Below the pieces are notes generated by a model that saw nothing but the letters and a program-made list of their open reading frames with translations, ran no database searches and was not told where the DNA came from. A DNA stretch of 64,000 nt from Cytospora piceicola (Eukaryota > Ascomycota > Sordariomycetes > Diaporthales > Cytosporaceae). Location of the stretch: NCBI GenBank assembly GCA_023375675.1, contig JALQBC010000055.1, positions 62,001 through 126,000 of the forward strand, in the 5' to 3' direction. Of this stretch, positions 47,160-58,354 are shown piece after piece (position 1 is the stretch's first letter; every line of letters begins with the position of its first letter). Both the position numbers and the translations under genes were made by a program.

Positions 47160-49316
47160 ATGGCCTTACTACCAGACGATTATCTCGAGCGTGTCTACGC
47201 CGGAGTACTCGGCAAGCTGATCGGGGTCTATCTTGGCCGCCCCTTTGAAGGATGGACACACCAGCGTATCATGGAGATTCTGGGACCTATCCGCTACTAC
47301 GTCCATGACCACCCCAACATGCCAGCTTCCCCATGGGACCCGAGTTGTATGCCGAGCAAGGAGGAGATACCCGTCGTCGTCACGGACGACGATGTATCCG
47401 GCACATTCGCGTTTGTACGAGCACTAGAGGAATACGGCTTTAGTCCCGATATCACGAGTGAGCAGATAGGAAAGACCTGGCTCAATCAGATCATTGAGGG
47501 ACAAACCATCTTGTGGTGGGGCGGAAACGGTGTGTCGACAGAGCACACGGCCTACCTGAATCTGAAGAACGGCACCCCTGCACCGCATAGTGGTTCTATT
47601 GCAACGAACGGCAAAACAGTGGCAGAGCAGATAGGCGCCCAGATCTTCATCGACGGCTGGGCCATGGTCGCGCCGGGCAATCCCAAGCTAGCTGCTCGAC
47701 TCGCCCAGCAGGCAGGGAGTGTCAGCCACGATGGCGAGTCCGTCTATGCCGGCATGCTTTGGGCGGCGATGGAAGCAGAGGCTTTCCTCACGAATGATAA
47801 GGACCACCTACTTGATACAGGTCTTAGTGTCATTCCTCCGGAGTCAGCAGTAGCGGCCTTGATCTCAGATGTGAGACAGTGGCATTCATTGGACGGTGAC
47901 TGGTTGAGGACAAGGCAGCGGATTGAAGACAAGTACGGGTATGACAAATACAACGGGATATGCCATGTCATACCTAATCACGGTGTGATGGTCATGGCTC
48001 TGCTGTACGGCGGCCATGACTTCACTGAAGCGATGCATATCGTTAATACATGTGGATGGGATACGGATTGCAACTCAGGAAACGTCGGCTGCTTGGTGGC
48101 GCTCATGCACGGGATGGCCGCCTTCCAGGGAGATACAGACTGGCGAGGTCCCTTAGCTGACCGTGCTCTCATATCAAGTGCAGACGGAGGCTTCTCAATC
48201 AACAATGCGGCGAGCATTGCACTGGAGGTTTCCAACATAGGTCGTCGCATCACAGGCCTACAGCCCTTGGAGGCACCAAAGGGCGGGGCACAGTTCCACT
48301 TCCATCTTCCGGGGAGCCTTCAAGGGTTTACAGCGAACGGCGCGACACTGGCCCACGAGTATAACGAGCATGCACGCCCACAACTTGCCATAAAGTGCCA
48401 GGACTCCAAGCCGTCAGGCCTAATTGCAGAGGTAATGACCCAAGTCTTCACGGGAAAGGACGTTTTGAAGATGCACACCTATCCCTTGATGGCATCGCCT
48501 TTGCTTTACCCGGGACAGGTCGTGGAGGCCAGTGTCGAATCTCCGGAGACCAATACGACAGATTTTCAAGTGGCCCTACGTCTAAAGGTATACGGACCGA
48601 GAGACACGCTCCTAGTCAAAACCAACGAGTTCGTTATTCTGAGTCCTGGCAAGAGCACACTGCTCAAGTGGACCATCCCAGACGGGTTTGACAGCCAGCC
48701 CATCCAGTCCGTCGGCCTGGCTCTTCGTGCCACGGAAAGTGACTTCACAGGCAAGGCCATACTTGACAGTTTAGGTTGGACTGGTGTACCATCAATGACG
48801 CTTAAGAGACCGTCTGACAAGACAAGCCAGTTCTGGAAGCGAGCTTGGGTCAATGGTGTCGACGCATTCCACCCATGGATGAAGCCGTCCTTCTGCATCG
48901 TCAAGAACCGCGGAGAGGGCATCATTGTCCATGGGACGAGAGAGTGGACAGATTACCGAGCCACGGTCACTAACTTCACTATTCAGCTGGGTCAATCGGC
49001 CGGTGTTGCTATCAGAGTCAGGGGACTAAACAGATACTATGCGATCGTGTTCTCCAATCGCGGCAAGAACGTGAGTCTGCTCAAGGCTTTGGACGAGAAG
49101 AGAACCGTTTTGGATTCGGCAGATTTCTCATGGGGACTTGACCAGTCTTACGAGGTAATCATCCAGGCCAAGGGCCCACACATCCTTGGCCGAATTGGTG
49201 GCACGGATATCGAGCTGATGGCCGAGGACGATCAATATGTTGGTGGAGGGCTGGGTCTCGTTGTCACAGACGGCACGATGTCGGCGGGCTATATTGAAGT
49301 TCAACCAGTGAACTAG
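47160..49316 (+). CDS. ADP-ribosylglycohydrolase-family protein with C-terminal lectin-like domain
   Basis: One exon encodes 718 residues. The N-terminal ~360 residues are an ADP-ribosylglycohydrolase (DraG/ARH) domain: YAGVLGKLIGVYLGRPFEGW, then the metal-binding DDDVSGTF near residue 77, VSHDGESVYAGM, and the second metal site GWDTDCNSGNVG near residue 300. The middle region is beta-rich. The last ~170 residues look like a concanavalin/LamG-type sandwich (SAGVAIRVRGLNRYYAIVF, YVGGGLGLVVTDGTMSAGYI). There is no signal peptide. The enzyme would remove ADP-ribose or a related N-glycosidic group. The lack of introns in a 2.2-kb gene and the bacterial-style domain pairing leave open ancient transfer from bacteria. 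The exact substrate is unknown. Confidence 0.88.
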   Translation: MALLPDDYLERVYAGVLGKLIGVYLGRPFEGWTHQRIMEILGPIRYYVHDHPNMPASPWDPSCMPSKEEIPVVVTDDDVSGTFAFVRALEEYGFSPDITSEQIGKTWLNQIIEGQTILWWGGNGVSTEHTAYLNLKNGTPAPHSGSIATNGKTVAEQIGAQIFIDGWAMVAPGNPKLAARLAQQAGSVSHDGESVYAGMLWAAMEAEAFLTNDKDHLLDTGLSVIPPESAVAALISDVRQWHSLDGDWLRTRQRIEDKYGYDKYNGICHVIPNHGVMVMALLYGGHDFTEAMHIVNTCGWDTDCNSGNVGCLVALMHGMAAFQGDTDWRGPLADRALISSADGGFSINNAASIALEVSNIGRRITGLQPLEAPKGGAQFHFHLPGSLQGFTANGATLAHEYNEHARPQLAIKCQDSKPSGLIAEVMTQVFTGKDVLKMHTYPLMASPLLYPGQVVEASVESPETNTTDFQVALRLKVYGPRDTLLVKTNEFVILSPGKSTLLKWTIPDGFDSQPIQSVGLALRATESDFTGKAILDSLGWTGVPSMTLKRPSDKTSQFWKRAWVNGVDAFHPWMKPSFCIVKNRGEGIIVHGTREWTDYRATVTNFTIQLGQSAGVAIRVRGLNRYYAIVFSNRGKNVSLLKALDEKRTVLDSADFSWGLDQSYEVIIQAKGPHILGRIGGTDIELMAEDDQYVGGGLGLVVTDGTMSAGYIEVQPVN

Positions 49317-50086
49317 ATCAGGCTCCATCTTGTCTCTCCTGTTCTTCTCTCTTATGGATTTGGTAAATCAATGCACGTACATTTGCGAGCGATAATGTTG
49401 AGCTTTCCACTCTATACTTCCGGTGGGAACCTTCTCCCCATTTATAGAATTTATGCAAGGATGATAGCAGAGCTCAGACACTTTTGAATCTCATTTACTG
49501 TTGCAATATACATATGTACAAAAGCGTGACCTCCCAGTAATGGTTTCAACCCTACATACATGTGACATCGAACATTCAGGATAATCAAGCGTGTTGTCTA
49601 GCACATTTCACACAATACAGTTCATGAATGATGAACAATAGAATATCGCTTGTCTCCATTTTGAGGACGTCTGAAAGCGAGAGGATGTATATGACACACA
49701 TATACATGTGAGGTGATCTCGACACAAAAGAGGATAGTAAATAATTATAGCTGGGCTGTAAGGCCACAGTTAAGCTGACCACTAGAACTGCTACAAATAC
49801 AACTCGGTAAACTTACTCTATCTTCTCTACCGCATATGGAACTGATTTACTAGAGTAAGTGATGACAGGAGATCAGAACACTACAACGCTGGGATAATAA
49901 GATACTACCAGTTGACTATAGTAAGGGGTTGAAAATCAGGCTATGGGGAGAGAGAGGTTAAAAGATCGGCTAGGAGTAATTATACTATAGCGTTTTTTTT
50001 CTGCGATTATCCTGTTTCTTGAACTTACTTCTGACTGGTACAGGTAGATTTATGGAGGTATTCAAGCGGCGTACCTTAAAAAATAT

Positions 50087-50111
50087 ATCTGAGGCGCATT
50101 GTGCCTCAGAT
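50087..50111. repeat. Hairpin, 9-bp stem
   Basis: ATCTGAGGC, then GCATTGT, then GCCTCAGAT: arms that match exactly as reverse complements with a 7-nt loop. Confidence 0.7.
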
Positions 50112-50149
50112 CTCGGCAGGGTAAATGACCACATCAGACTCGATTCAGG

Positions 50150-50169
50150 ACATACTTTTTTAAGTATGT
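50150..50169. repeat. Hairpin, 8-bp stem
   Basis: ACATACTT, then TTTT, then AAGTATGT: exact 8-bp arms, about 40 bp after the previous hairpin and 250 bp before the GH18 start. Confidence 0.65.
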
Positions 50170-50420
50170 AATCCTAAATTCTGGAGTTGCATTCCGTAGC
50201 TAACCGCTGGCATAACGTGAAAATGGAGGACGCCCCAGCCACAGGATTCTCGAGCGAAAATGGTTGGCAATATGTCATCACAGCGGGTCATGACACGGGC
50301 CCAATGATATTTCATAATTTCAAGCAAAACGCCTCCAAAAAGTTCTGTACCGGGATGAGGGGAGCCGGGAAGACTACGTCAGGATCCATTCATTCATTAT
50401 TTCTACCGCAACGAGAGCCA

Positions 50421-51586
50421 TGCCTCAATTTCGACAAATGCTGTATCTGACAGCGTGAGTGCTTAAAGGATCCATGATCATGTGATGTGACTAAGAAACC
50501 TCCAGATGGAATAATTATGTGCCGGATGTTTCTCTCCTGTCGCGTGTCACACACGTCGGGCTCGCATTCGTGTCCTCAGAGGCCCTTGTAGGGGAACCAC
50601 CAGCTGAGTGGCCTATCTTTGAGGACATCAAAACAATCCGGGCTAAATTCAAGCCTGGAACCAAGATCCTGATTGCAATAGGGGGATGGGGCGATGACAA
50701 GGGTTTTCCTCTGGCCGCAAGGTCAGAAGAAACCCGCAAGCGGTTTGCCAACAATGTAGCGAAGATGCTAAAGGAAACAGGCGCGGACGGAATTGATATC
50801 GACTGGGAGTATCCAGGTGGCAATGGCGAAGACTATAAGCGAGTCCCAAACTCAACCAAGAAATGGGAGATCAGTGCGTTCCCCATACTCCTGAGCGCAC
50901 TGCGAACCGCCCTTGGTCCCGATAGCATCCTGTCAGCCGCGGTACCGGGCCTACAGCGAGACATGATGGCCTTCGACAGTGACACCGTACCCGAGATCAA
51001 CCGGTGCTTGGATTTTATCAATGTTATGACCTACGACCTAATGAACAGGCGAGGCATGGTCACCAAGCACCATGCAGGCATTTCTGAATCACGCGAAGCA
51101 ATCGAGACTTACATAAAGCGAGGGTTTCCCGCGGACAAATTGAACCTTGGCTTTGCCTTCTACGTCAAATGGTTCAACACGGATCCCGGAGAACGCCCTC
51201 TAAACGCCATAGGGGCCAAGACAGTCGTCATGGAAGACCCGGAAACTGGTGCTGATCTGGGTCAGTCAGGAGGCTTCGCCTGGAATAAAGTTCCTGCTGA
51301 AATGGAGGATGCACTGCAGCGAGCCATGATAAGAGGGAGCTACGATGCCATAGGAGGTGGCTCCTTCTCTTGGGACGCACAAGACAAGAGATGGTGGACT
51401 TGGGAGACGCCTGAATCTATCAAGAAGAAGTTCGACAGTCTCGTGCTGTCTTACGGTTTGGGCGGTGTTTTTGCATGGGCCTTGGGCGAGGACGGACCGT
51501 TTTTTGACCATTTGAGGGCTCTGAATGACAGCATCGCGGTATACGATTCGATTGTTGGTTATGGCCCGTATGGCACAAGGGTCTGA
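50421..51586 (+). CDS. Intracellular-type GH18 chitinase
   Basis: Two exons, 50421-50455 and 50506-51586, give 371 residues; the 50-nt intron has GTGAGT, GTGACTAAG and CTCCAG. The short first exon supplies MPQFRQMLYLTA and joins to WNNYVPDVSLLSRVTHVGLA, the first barrel strand. Both GH18 signatures are present: KILIAIGGWGD, and DGIDIDWEYPGG, which carries the full DxDxE catalytic motif near residues 105-109. FINVMTYDLMNR and GLGGVFAWALGED complete the barrel. There is no signal peptide, TM anchor or chitin-binding module. It probably hydrolyses chitin or chito-oligosaccharides (or related glycans) inside the cell. The family is certain; cellular location is inferred from the missing signal. 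Confidence 0.92.
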
Positions 51587-52431
51587 GAGTCATTGGCTTG
51601 CGGTGATTGTGAAACCCCAAAGCATGGCCTGTCGAACGATATGGCCTTGTGCATCAAAGTGAACTCCAGAAGTAGATACGTTTTTCTAGATCAAGAGACA
51701 ATTTCAAGCATAAATGGAGTTCCGGTGGGACGTCTTGGCCCGGGTTCCCGCGTACCTTGATACGTCTGATAATAGGAAGTAGATACTGGATGCTTTTGAT
51801 AAACAATGTTAATAAACATATTTGGAAGATATTGGTGGCTTAGTTCCCGGTGCTGTTGTCGAGTTTTCCCTTATCAGTCCGGACGATCTTCGCGCGATAT
51901 TCGATGCATACTGCTCGGAGCCAATGCTTCCTCGACCAAAGAGAACGCTTGCGTAGAAATATTGGAGCTTGAGGCAGGGAGGTCATTATTAGCGGTGATT
52001 GGTTTGGAAAATCCGCTTATTGCTGGGTCAGAGCTATCCGGATCAGTACGTGTAGGGGAGACTATATCTTAACTATGGTTAAATGCCTTGGGAGACACCT
52101 TTGGGGAGCCCGTAGGTTACAGATGACCTACCATCAGAGTCTAATCAAAGACCGAGGCTCTCTCTAGTACGGTTTACACACTCTATGATGATAATCAGTG
52201 AGCACTGGGAGAGGAGGCGGGGCCGAACTATTGATCAGTGGCTCGGAGGTCACTGGGAGAACGCTCCCGGGGTACAGGACCAGAGTATACGAACCATCAA
52301 GAGTCTACCGCTCCCTAGTGGGAGGTCTGATCACAAGTTCATGTCGACTCGCCAAACTCAACATCTGCGAAACTGAGCTTTCCTCAACCGAACCTCATTC
52401 CCACTGACAGCCACAGGGAACATACCTCATT
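51587..52431. other. Intergenic, GH18 to permease
   Basis: 845 bp between two plus-strand genes. I recognise no gene; it holds the GH18 3' flank and the permease promoter. There are imperfect repeats of CACTGGGAGA around 52203 and 52252. Confidence 0.45.
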
Positions 52432-54252
52432 ATGTCTGACAAGAAACAGAACAAGGTTCCAAGGGCCGAAGAAGCCAGTCCCACACGCACATGTGACGAG
52501 GAAGCATCAGCAGTCTCAACCAATGGCCGTGCACAAGATGAGCAAACGAGACTCACCGAATCTCGCAAAATCGGCATACCTGGAGCCGTATTCCTGATTC
52601 TGAACAAGATGATTGGGACAGGGAGTAAATGGCCTGAGCAACAACCTCGTATGTATGTACCATGACTGACAAACCTCCGCAGTTTTCTCCACGCCATCAG
52701 GTATATTCGCTCTGACGGGCTCCGTCGGTATCAGCATCATACTCTGGCTGATAGGCGGCGTGATCACCTTCACGGGCCTTTCCGTGTATCTCGAGTACGG
52801 CCTTGCCATACCCAAATCCGGCGGAGAGAAGAACTACCTAGAGCGCGTGTACCGGCACCCGCGGTATCTGGCAAGCTGCGTCCTCGCATCGCAGATGATA
52901 CTACTAGGATTCTCATCCGGCAATGCCCTTGCATTTGGCCGCTATGTGCTCCTCGCATCTGGCTCATCGTCACTTGACGGCTGGGTGACAAGGGGCATTG
53001 GGGTTGCTTGCATCAGCTTCGCGGTTCTGCTGCACTCTCTCTTGCCCAAATGGGGCCTCCGTCTCGTCAGTGTGTTGGGGATCGCCAAAGTGGTCATTCT
53101 GCTCTTCATCGTGTTCAGCGGGTTCGCGACGCTAGCAGGGCGACGGCTGGTCCCTGATCCCAAGAACTTTGACAACGCGTTTGCGATCGAAGAAGGCGAT
53201 GGGTATGGTAACGGCGGGGCATATGGCTATGCGACAGCACTGTTACGGGTAGTGTATAGTTACAAGGGCTGGGAGAACGCAAACTATGTCGCCGGCGAAT
53301 TGAAGGACCCCCAGCGAACCCTAGCCGTCGCTGCGCCTCTGGCTGTCGGCGGCGTCACGGTCCTGTATATCCTGGCAAATGTGGCATATTTCGCTGCAAT
53401 CCCGAAGAGCGACCTGGCCAAGTCCGAGGCAATTGTTGCTGGGCTGTTCTTCCGCAACGTGTTCGGTGCCAGTGCGGGCGCGAGGAGCTTGCCGGCCTTC
53501 GTCGCGCTGAGTAACATGGGCAACGTGTTGGCTGTGAGCTTCGCACATGCCCGGCTCAATCAGGAGTTAGCGAAAGAGGGTCTGCTGCCGTTCGGTCGTT
53601 TCTGGGCATCGAATCGACCGATGAATGCACCCGCTGCGTCGGTACGTGTAGCTCACGGGGTTTGGAAAAGATATGCCTGAGTAGCATCGATTGAAGCTGA
53701 CTGGTACCCTATACCTAGCTCTTATTGCATTGGATTGTCACTGTCGTTGTTCTGGTAGCGCCTCCTGCGGGCCCGGCTTACAACTTCATAGTTGACCTGT
53801 GAGTGGCAAAACAGATGATTGTCCCTTCAATATTGGAATTGGCTAATCAAAATTTCAGTTACACATACCCGGGTGCGTGGATCAACTTGTTCGTGGCGGC
53901 TGGGCTGGTCTATCTCCACTTCCAAAAATCAGAACAATGGACGTCACCATGGCACACATACTTGCCGGTCATCCTCCTCTTCCTCGCATCGAACGTGTTT
54001 CTCGCCATGATCCCCTTCGTCCCGCCGACTGGAAGCTGGAACACCAATGGATATCCATATTATGTCTTTCCCGCAGTTGGCATGGGGGTCTTGGTTCTGG
54101 GTGGCATATATTGGGCGGTGTGGACAAGGGTACTACCTGCGATTGGTGGTTATCAAGTTGTAGCGAAGAAAACCGCATCGAACGATGGTGCCGAGGAGTT
54201 GAGATACGTGAAGATAAGTGGCAAGAACAGACAACGAGCTACTGAGAGATAA
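52432..54252 (+). CDS. APC-superfamily amino acid permease, methionine-permease (MUP1)-like
   Basis: Four exons, 52432-52624, 52683-53641, 53719-53798 and 53859-54252, give 541 residues; all junctions are GT-AG and in frame. A hydrophilic, Glu/Thr-rich N-terminus (~45 residues) precedes TM1, RKIGIPGAVFLILNKMIGTG, joined across intron 1 to IFSTPSGIFALTGSVGISI. That GTGIFSTPSG turn is the substrate-binding break of LAT/YAT-type carriers. About 12 hydrophobic segments follow, with SGGEKNYLERVYRHPRYL, RVVYSYKGWENANYVAGELKDPQRT and FVALSNMGNVLAVSFAHARL as further family markers. It sits in the plasma membrane and likely imports methionine or another neutral amino acid. The 80-nt third exon is needed for one TM helix and fits exactly. 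Confidence 0.9.
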
Positions 54253-55586
54253 GTGTGTGTGGGTTGGTGGCGGTGCGGACTCGATGGTTGCGTATGCAAT
54301 ACGTCGAACAGCACAATATCCGGGGTGGTATTGTAATTAATTGGGACATTTTCAAGCATTCACGGTGCCAACCTTGAAGCTTCAGTATTGTAGCGGTTGA
54401 AGGTATCGTGACATCGGCTTCAGGGACTCAGCTTGCCCGGAAGGCACACACTAGGTCCTGTAAGTAAGTGCCTGGCGCCGTGGTAAATAGAGGGTCGGTC
54501 ACCTGCAGCTGGAGTGCTGATGGAACCTGCCTTTCGAGTTCGAGGGGAAGTTGTTCCGCAGCGGGTCCAACTTTGGGGAAACGCAGAAACAGCTGGGGAA
54601 AGTTGCTATTGAGACCCACTATAACCGCCCGAAATAGGCTAACATGGTAAAGTTTACTGCCTGTATCAATTTACATAGATATTGTGCACCTAGTGCCGGT
54701 ACATGGATTCTGATTAAAGAGCAGTAGCTACGTGAGCCAGATGTATGTCGGGTATAAGGTAGCGTTGATGGTCTCTTCCACCGTAAAATAAGACCTATGT
54801 AGCAAGACCAGAAATACTCAATGTATATCGAGTCCCAAGATTTCAGTCCTGTTACAATGTTAGTCTCCGTCCCTATCGTGATGGGATAATCATCATGACT
54901 GCAGCTGCGGTCGAGTGGCGTCGAAACCCACAAAACTCCAAGGCTTATCAGCCCCACCCACGGCCAGCGATCCTCCATCTCCACTCGTGCCACTCACTCT
55001 GTCACTGAACATCGTGGCGATAAGTGAAGCACATGGGATGATAAGCAGTGAAACCTGTTCGAGGGACTAGCTGATCGAGGACTCGCCTAGATCTCATTGA
55101 CAGATCGCCCGCTGTGCAACGTTTTAGGGGGCCGTTAGAGGGTGAACCCTAGAAGCGCGGGATGGCTTCTGAATAGCTTCCGCAGCTATGGTGACACTAA
55201 CGCTGTTATCAACAGTTGGTGCCGGTAGTCTGATAGGCGCCTATCCGAACGGCTGCAATGACCCTCCACCCTACACCCCCGGCACTTGGGTCTGGGCACC
55301 GGATGTAAGGTAACATCTGATGTTGACCCCCGGACACAGAACAAAACCCCCTGTCACTCTCGTATCCCAGGGGACCTTGAGGTCGGTCAATGCCTCTAAT
55401 TTAACCTGGAGCGTTGCCTGATCAGCCTTCCTTTTGACGTCCTCTCTTCTCGACTGGTGGGACATTGACCATTAACATCACCAGCCCCGATACCAGCGAA
55501 ACCGTCCTCCCGATTGCGACCCGATTGCTCCCTGGCCCCCGATTGACACGACTCACAAGCCAAGCGAAGACGAGAGCAGAGCCACG
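54253..55586. other. Intergenic, permease to UNC93-like gene
   Basis: 1.3 kb with no recognised gene. It holds the permease 3' flank and the promoter of the UNC93-like gene. The short open frames have no similarity I recognise. Confidence 0.45.
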
Positions 55587-57344
55587 ATGGTCAATCTGGC
55601 AGCGGCCAAGGTCGGCCCTGTGCGATGTACGTGGAATCAAGCTGCCTCATGTCATTCGACCCCCAATAAACGACAGTTTGCTAACCTAAATACCATTATA
55701 GACAATTCGCCATGGACCCAGGTAGCCATTCTCGGCTGTGTGACATTTTGCTCCGTCGGCATGTTCTCGGCAGTGAGCGGTCTAGGTGCTGGGTGCGTCG
55801 AAACCTATTCTACTGGTGACGGGGACTCAATAGCTAACGTTGTCTTCTCACCAGTGGTACCGAGGACCCCCAACTGTCTGACACGGCAAACGGGGTTTTG
55901 TACGGCTGCTTCGCCATTGCTGGCTTCTTTGCTGGTTCGGTCAACGTACGTCGTCCTTCAACGCCCCCATGCGCCGCCAGTTGCTGTGTGCCGACGTGGC
56001 AAGCATGTGGCTAACGTCTAGTACTGTACTCTAGAACATGCTCGGTCCTCGATTGACTCTCTCCATTGGTACTACTGGTTACGCTCTCTACATCGGCTCC
56101 CTATGGGCCTACCAGGTTCACAATACTCGATGGTTCCTCATCCTCGCCGGCGCTCTTCTCGGTTGCACCGCTTCCTTGCTCTGGGCCGCCCAAGGTTCCA
56201 TCATGATGGCCTACCCGCTCGAGAAAGACAAAGGTCGATCGTTCTCCCTCTTCTGGTCACTCTTCCAGATGGGAACACTGGTCGGTGCCGCCATCGCCCT
56301 CGGGATTGAGGCCCATTCTACCCTGCCTGGAGTCTCGACCGGTGTATACCTCGCCTTCATGATCATCATGCTCACTGCCATTGTTACCTCGTGGCTCCTT
56401 CTGCCGCCCCACCTCGTCGTCCGTGGCGATGGTACTGTGGTCGAATTGGAGGATGCTATCTCGCCAGCGAAGGAGTTCAAGGAACTGTGCCACCTGCTCA
56501 AGGACTGGCGCATGATCGTACTGTTCCCCATGTTCTTCTCTTCCAACTACTTTTACTCTTATCAGGGTGCTATTACCACGGCGCTCTTTAACGGGAGGAC
56601 CCGTGCTCTGGTATCGCTGCTTACCGGTCTCGGCTCGATCATCGGCTCTATCATCATCGGCCAGATGACAGATAACCTCCCCTTTGGCCGACGCAAGCGA
56701 GCCTTGTTCGCAACCGCCTTTGTCGTCTTCTTCAACTGCGTCGTCTGGGCTTGCGGTCTGGGCTTCCAGGTCCAGTTCACTCGTGCTGACAGCGTTGTTC
56801 GGGGTGTTGCCGTGCCCTGGGACTGGTCCACTGGTGTTGCCGTCGGCCCCATCATCCTGATGATGGCGTACTACATCGCCGATGCTATGTTCCAGGGGCT
56901 CGCCTACTACACTATGTCCTCGCTCACCAATGAACCATTCAAGCTCGCCCGTATGGCTGGATACTATAAGGGCGCCCAGAGTGCCGGTGCGGCAGTCTCC
57001 TTTGGTATGGATGCTGTTAAGGTCAGTAGTCACTCCCACAATCATTGCAAATTCCCCCAAGTCACAAGAGCTGACATTCTACTCCATTATAGACCGCCTA
57101 CCTTGGTGAGCACCTCATATCCTGGCTTCTTCTCCTATTGTCCCTGCCGCTCTGCGCCTGGGTCCTCTGGGGGGTTCGCGACAGCAACTACGAGGTGGAG
57201 AAGGTCACCCATGTCGAGGACGTGACCAATGGTGCAATTGAGGGCATGGCACTCCCTGCTGGCCATGTGGCCGGAGAACACCTGGATGACGGCGGCGTTA
57301 AGAAGATGCCTGAGGTCAATGAGGGCAGCGCGACCTCGGACTGA
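55587..57344 (+). CDS. UNC93-like multi-pass membrane protein
   Basis: Five exons, 55587-55626, 55702-55792, 55855-55945, 56035-57021 and 57093-57344, give 486 residues; four GT-AG introns keep frame (donors GTACGT, GTGCGT, GTACGT, GTCAGT). The first exon is only 40 nt. The diagnostic UNC93 start is rebuilt across introns: YNSPWTQVAILGCVTF, then MFSAVSGLGAGG. Next come NGVLYGCFAIAGFFAGSVNN and LGPRLTLSIGTTGYALYIGS. About 11-12 helices are visible, with SSNYFYSYQGAITTALF in the second half. The tail is acidic and hydrophilic. Fungal UNC93-like proteins belong to the MFS clan; their substrate is unknown, and an ion or small-molecule role is only a guess. Confidence 0.9.
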
Positions 57345-58005
57345 GGCGAGAGATCTGCTGTATGCGAAGGTGGTTTGGCTTGGTTTAGGCGATTATGCTG
57401 CGCAACTAGGGATACCCAAGGGGGAAGTGTTTGTAATAAGCGCATATGCTACAGAGGTTCAGCATGGAGGCAATGTTTCGGTGCGGTTTAGAGATTAATG
57501 AAGCACCCTCTCAACCGATAGAAGTCACCGAATTGGCCTTTGCCGTACCATCCCAAGCAGTCACTGACTACCTAGGTACTCGGTGCGATATCATGCTCTC
57601 ACACTGTCCCTCGTCAGCGTTTTTATCAATTCCTGCTAATGCAATTGAAGGCACACCCTCTCGATTCGATAAATTGAAGTGACGCCGACTGACGTGATGT
57701 CCCGCTTGCGGGATCTGGGGTCTGCCATTCAGGGGCTGCGTGACTATCTGGTGCGTGTCGATCCGGACGCTAAATGGCCAAGGATCACGGGAAGGCTTCC
57801 TGCAAGTCAGCAGGTGTAACATCGCAGAGGTCAGTTGACGGAAGAAAAGACCAATGGGTGTTTAGACCTTATCGCCATCGTAATGGTATTCTGGTTTAAA
57901 TATGGACCTCCACGGAATGGAAAAAATAATGCGGAGGGGCATTAGTTACCACTCTTCTCATCAAAGGTTGACTTGATCTGCCAGGAGAAACACGACACAG
58001 AAGCA
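57345..58005. other. Intergenic, UNC93-like to mini-gene
   Basis: 661 bp with no supported gene. It holds a CTACCTAGGTACT palindrome near 57569 and two loosely similar stretches (GCACCCTCTC near 57502 and GGCACACCCTCTCG near 57651). Confidence 0.4.
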
Positions 58006-58354
58006 ATGCAGAACCACCAGATCCAGGAAAGAAAAAGATCTTTTGGAATCGGCGGTGCTGGTAATATTCGTACGTTACTCAGTAGCAATCCAATATTATT
58101 CACATATGAATCGTTTTCGGCTATGTGAAGATTATCCTCGCTGAAGTGCAATACTTCTCTGACTGTTATGCCGTAACACAGGCAATACTGCCGAGGCGGT
58201 TGTCAACGACGTCCTTCCGGCTGAAAAGGAACGGCGACGTCGAAGCAGCGCTGGCAGCGCTGGCAGCTCGACGACATCACCAAGCTCACCACATAGGTCG
58301 AGCATTTTGGATGAAGTGAAGCGGCTTGTCAGGAGGAAATCGAGCAGAGACTGA
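58006..58354 (+). CDS. Small GGAGN-motif protein, DUF3602-like
   Basis: Two exons, 58006-58069 and 58182-58354, give 78 residues. Exon 1 reads MQNHQIQERKRSFGIGGAGN and ends I-R across the junction; the donor is GTACGT. The 112-nt intron has a CTGAC branch and ends AACACAG. Exon 2 continues NTAEAVVNDVLPAEKERRRR, then a Ser/Gly/Pro-rich linker, then SSILDEVKRLVRRKSSRD and stop. The G-x-GGAGN(I) core is the hallmark of fungal DUF3602 proteins, where it is usually GRGGAGN; here Ile replaces Arg. The protein is very basic and probably disordered, with Ser sites next to Arg. Neither exon is long enough to stand out alone; the splice and the family motif make the case. Confidence 0.65.

Larger units (their letters stand above)
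49317..50420. other. Intergenic with two hairpins
   Basis: 1.1 kb, moderately AT-rich, with no supported gene. Two inverted repeats lie at 50087-50111 and 50150-50169. The last ~250 bp precede the GH18 start and probably hold its promoter. Confidence 0.45.

Noticed and set aside
50187..50450. Possible upstream coding exon or signal peptide for the GH18 gene
   Set aside because: The frame has no hydrophobic signal and no good donor to join; the 50421 start with the 50-nt intron gives the expected family N-terminus.
47160..54252. ADP-ribosylglycohydrolase, GH18 and permease as one metabolic or defence cluster
   Set aside because: They share strand only; spacing is 0.8-1.1 kb, no regulator or shared motif is visible, and their functions do not form an evident pathway.
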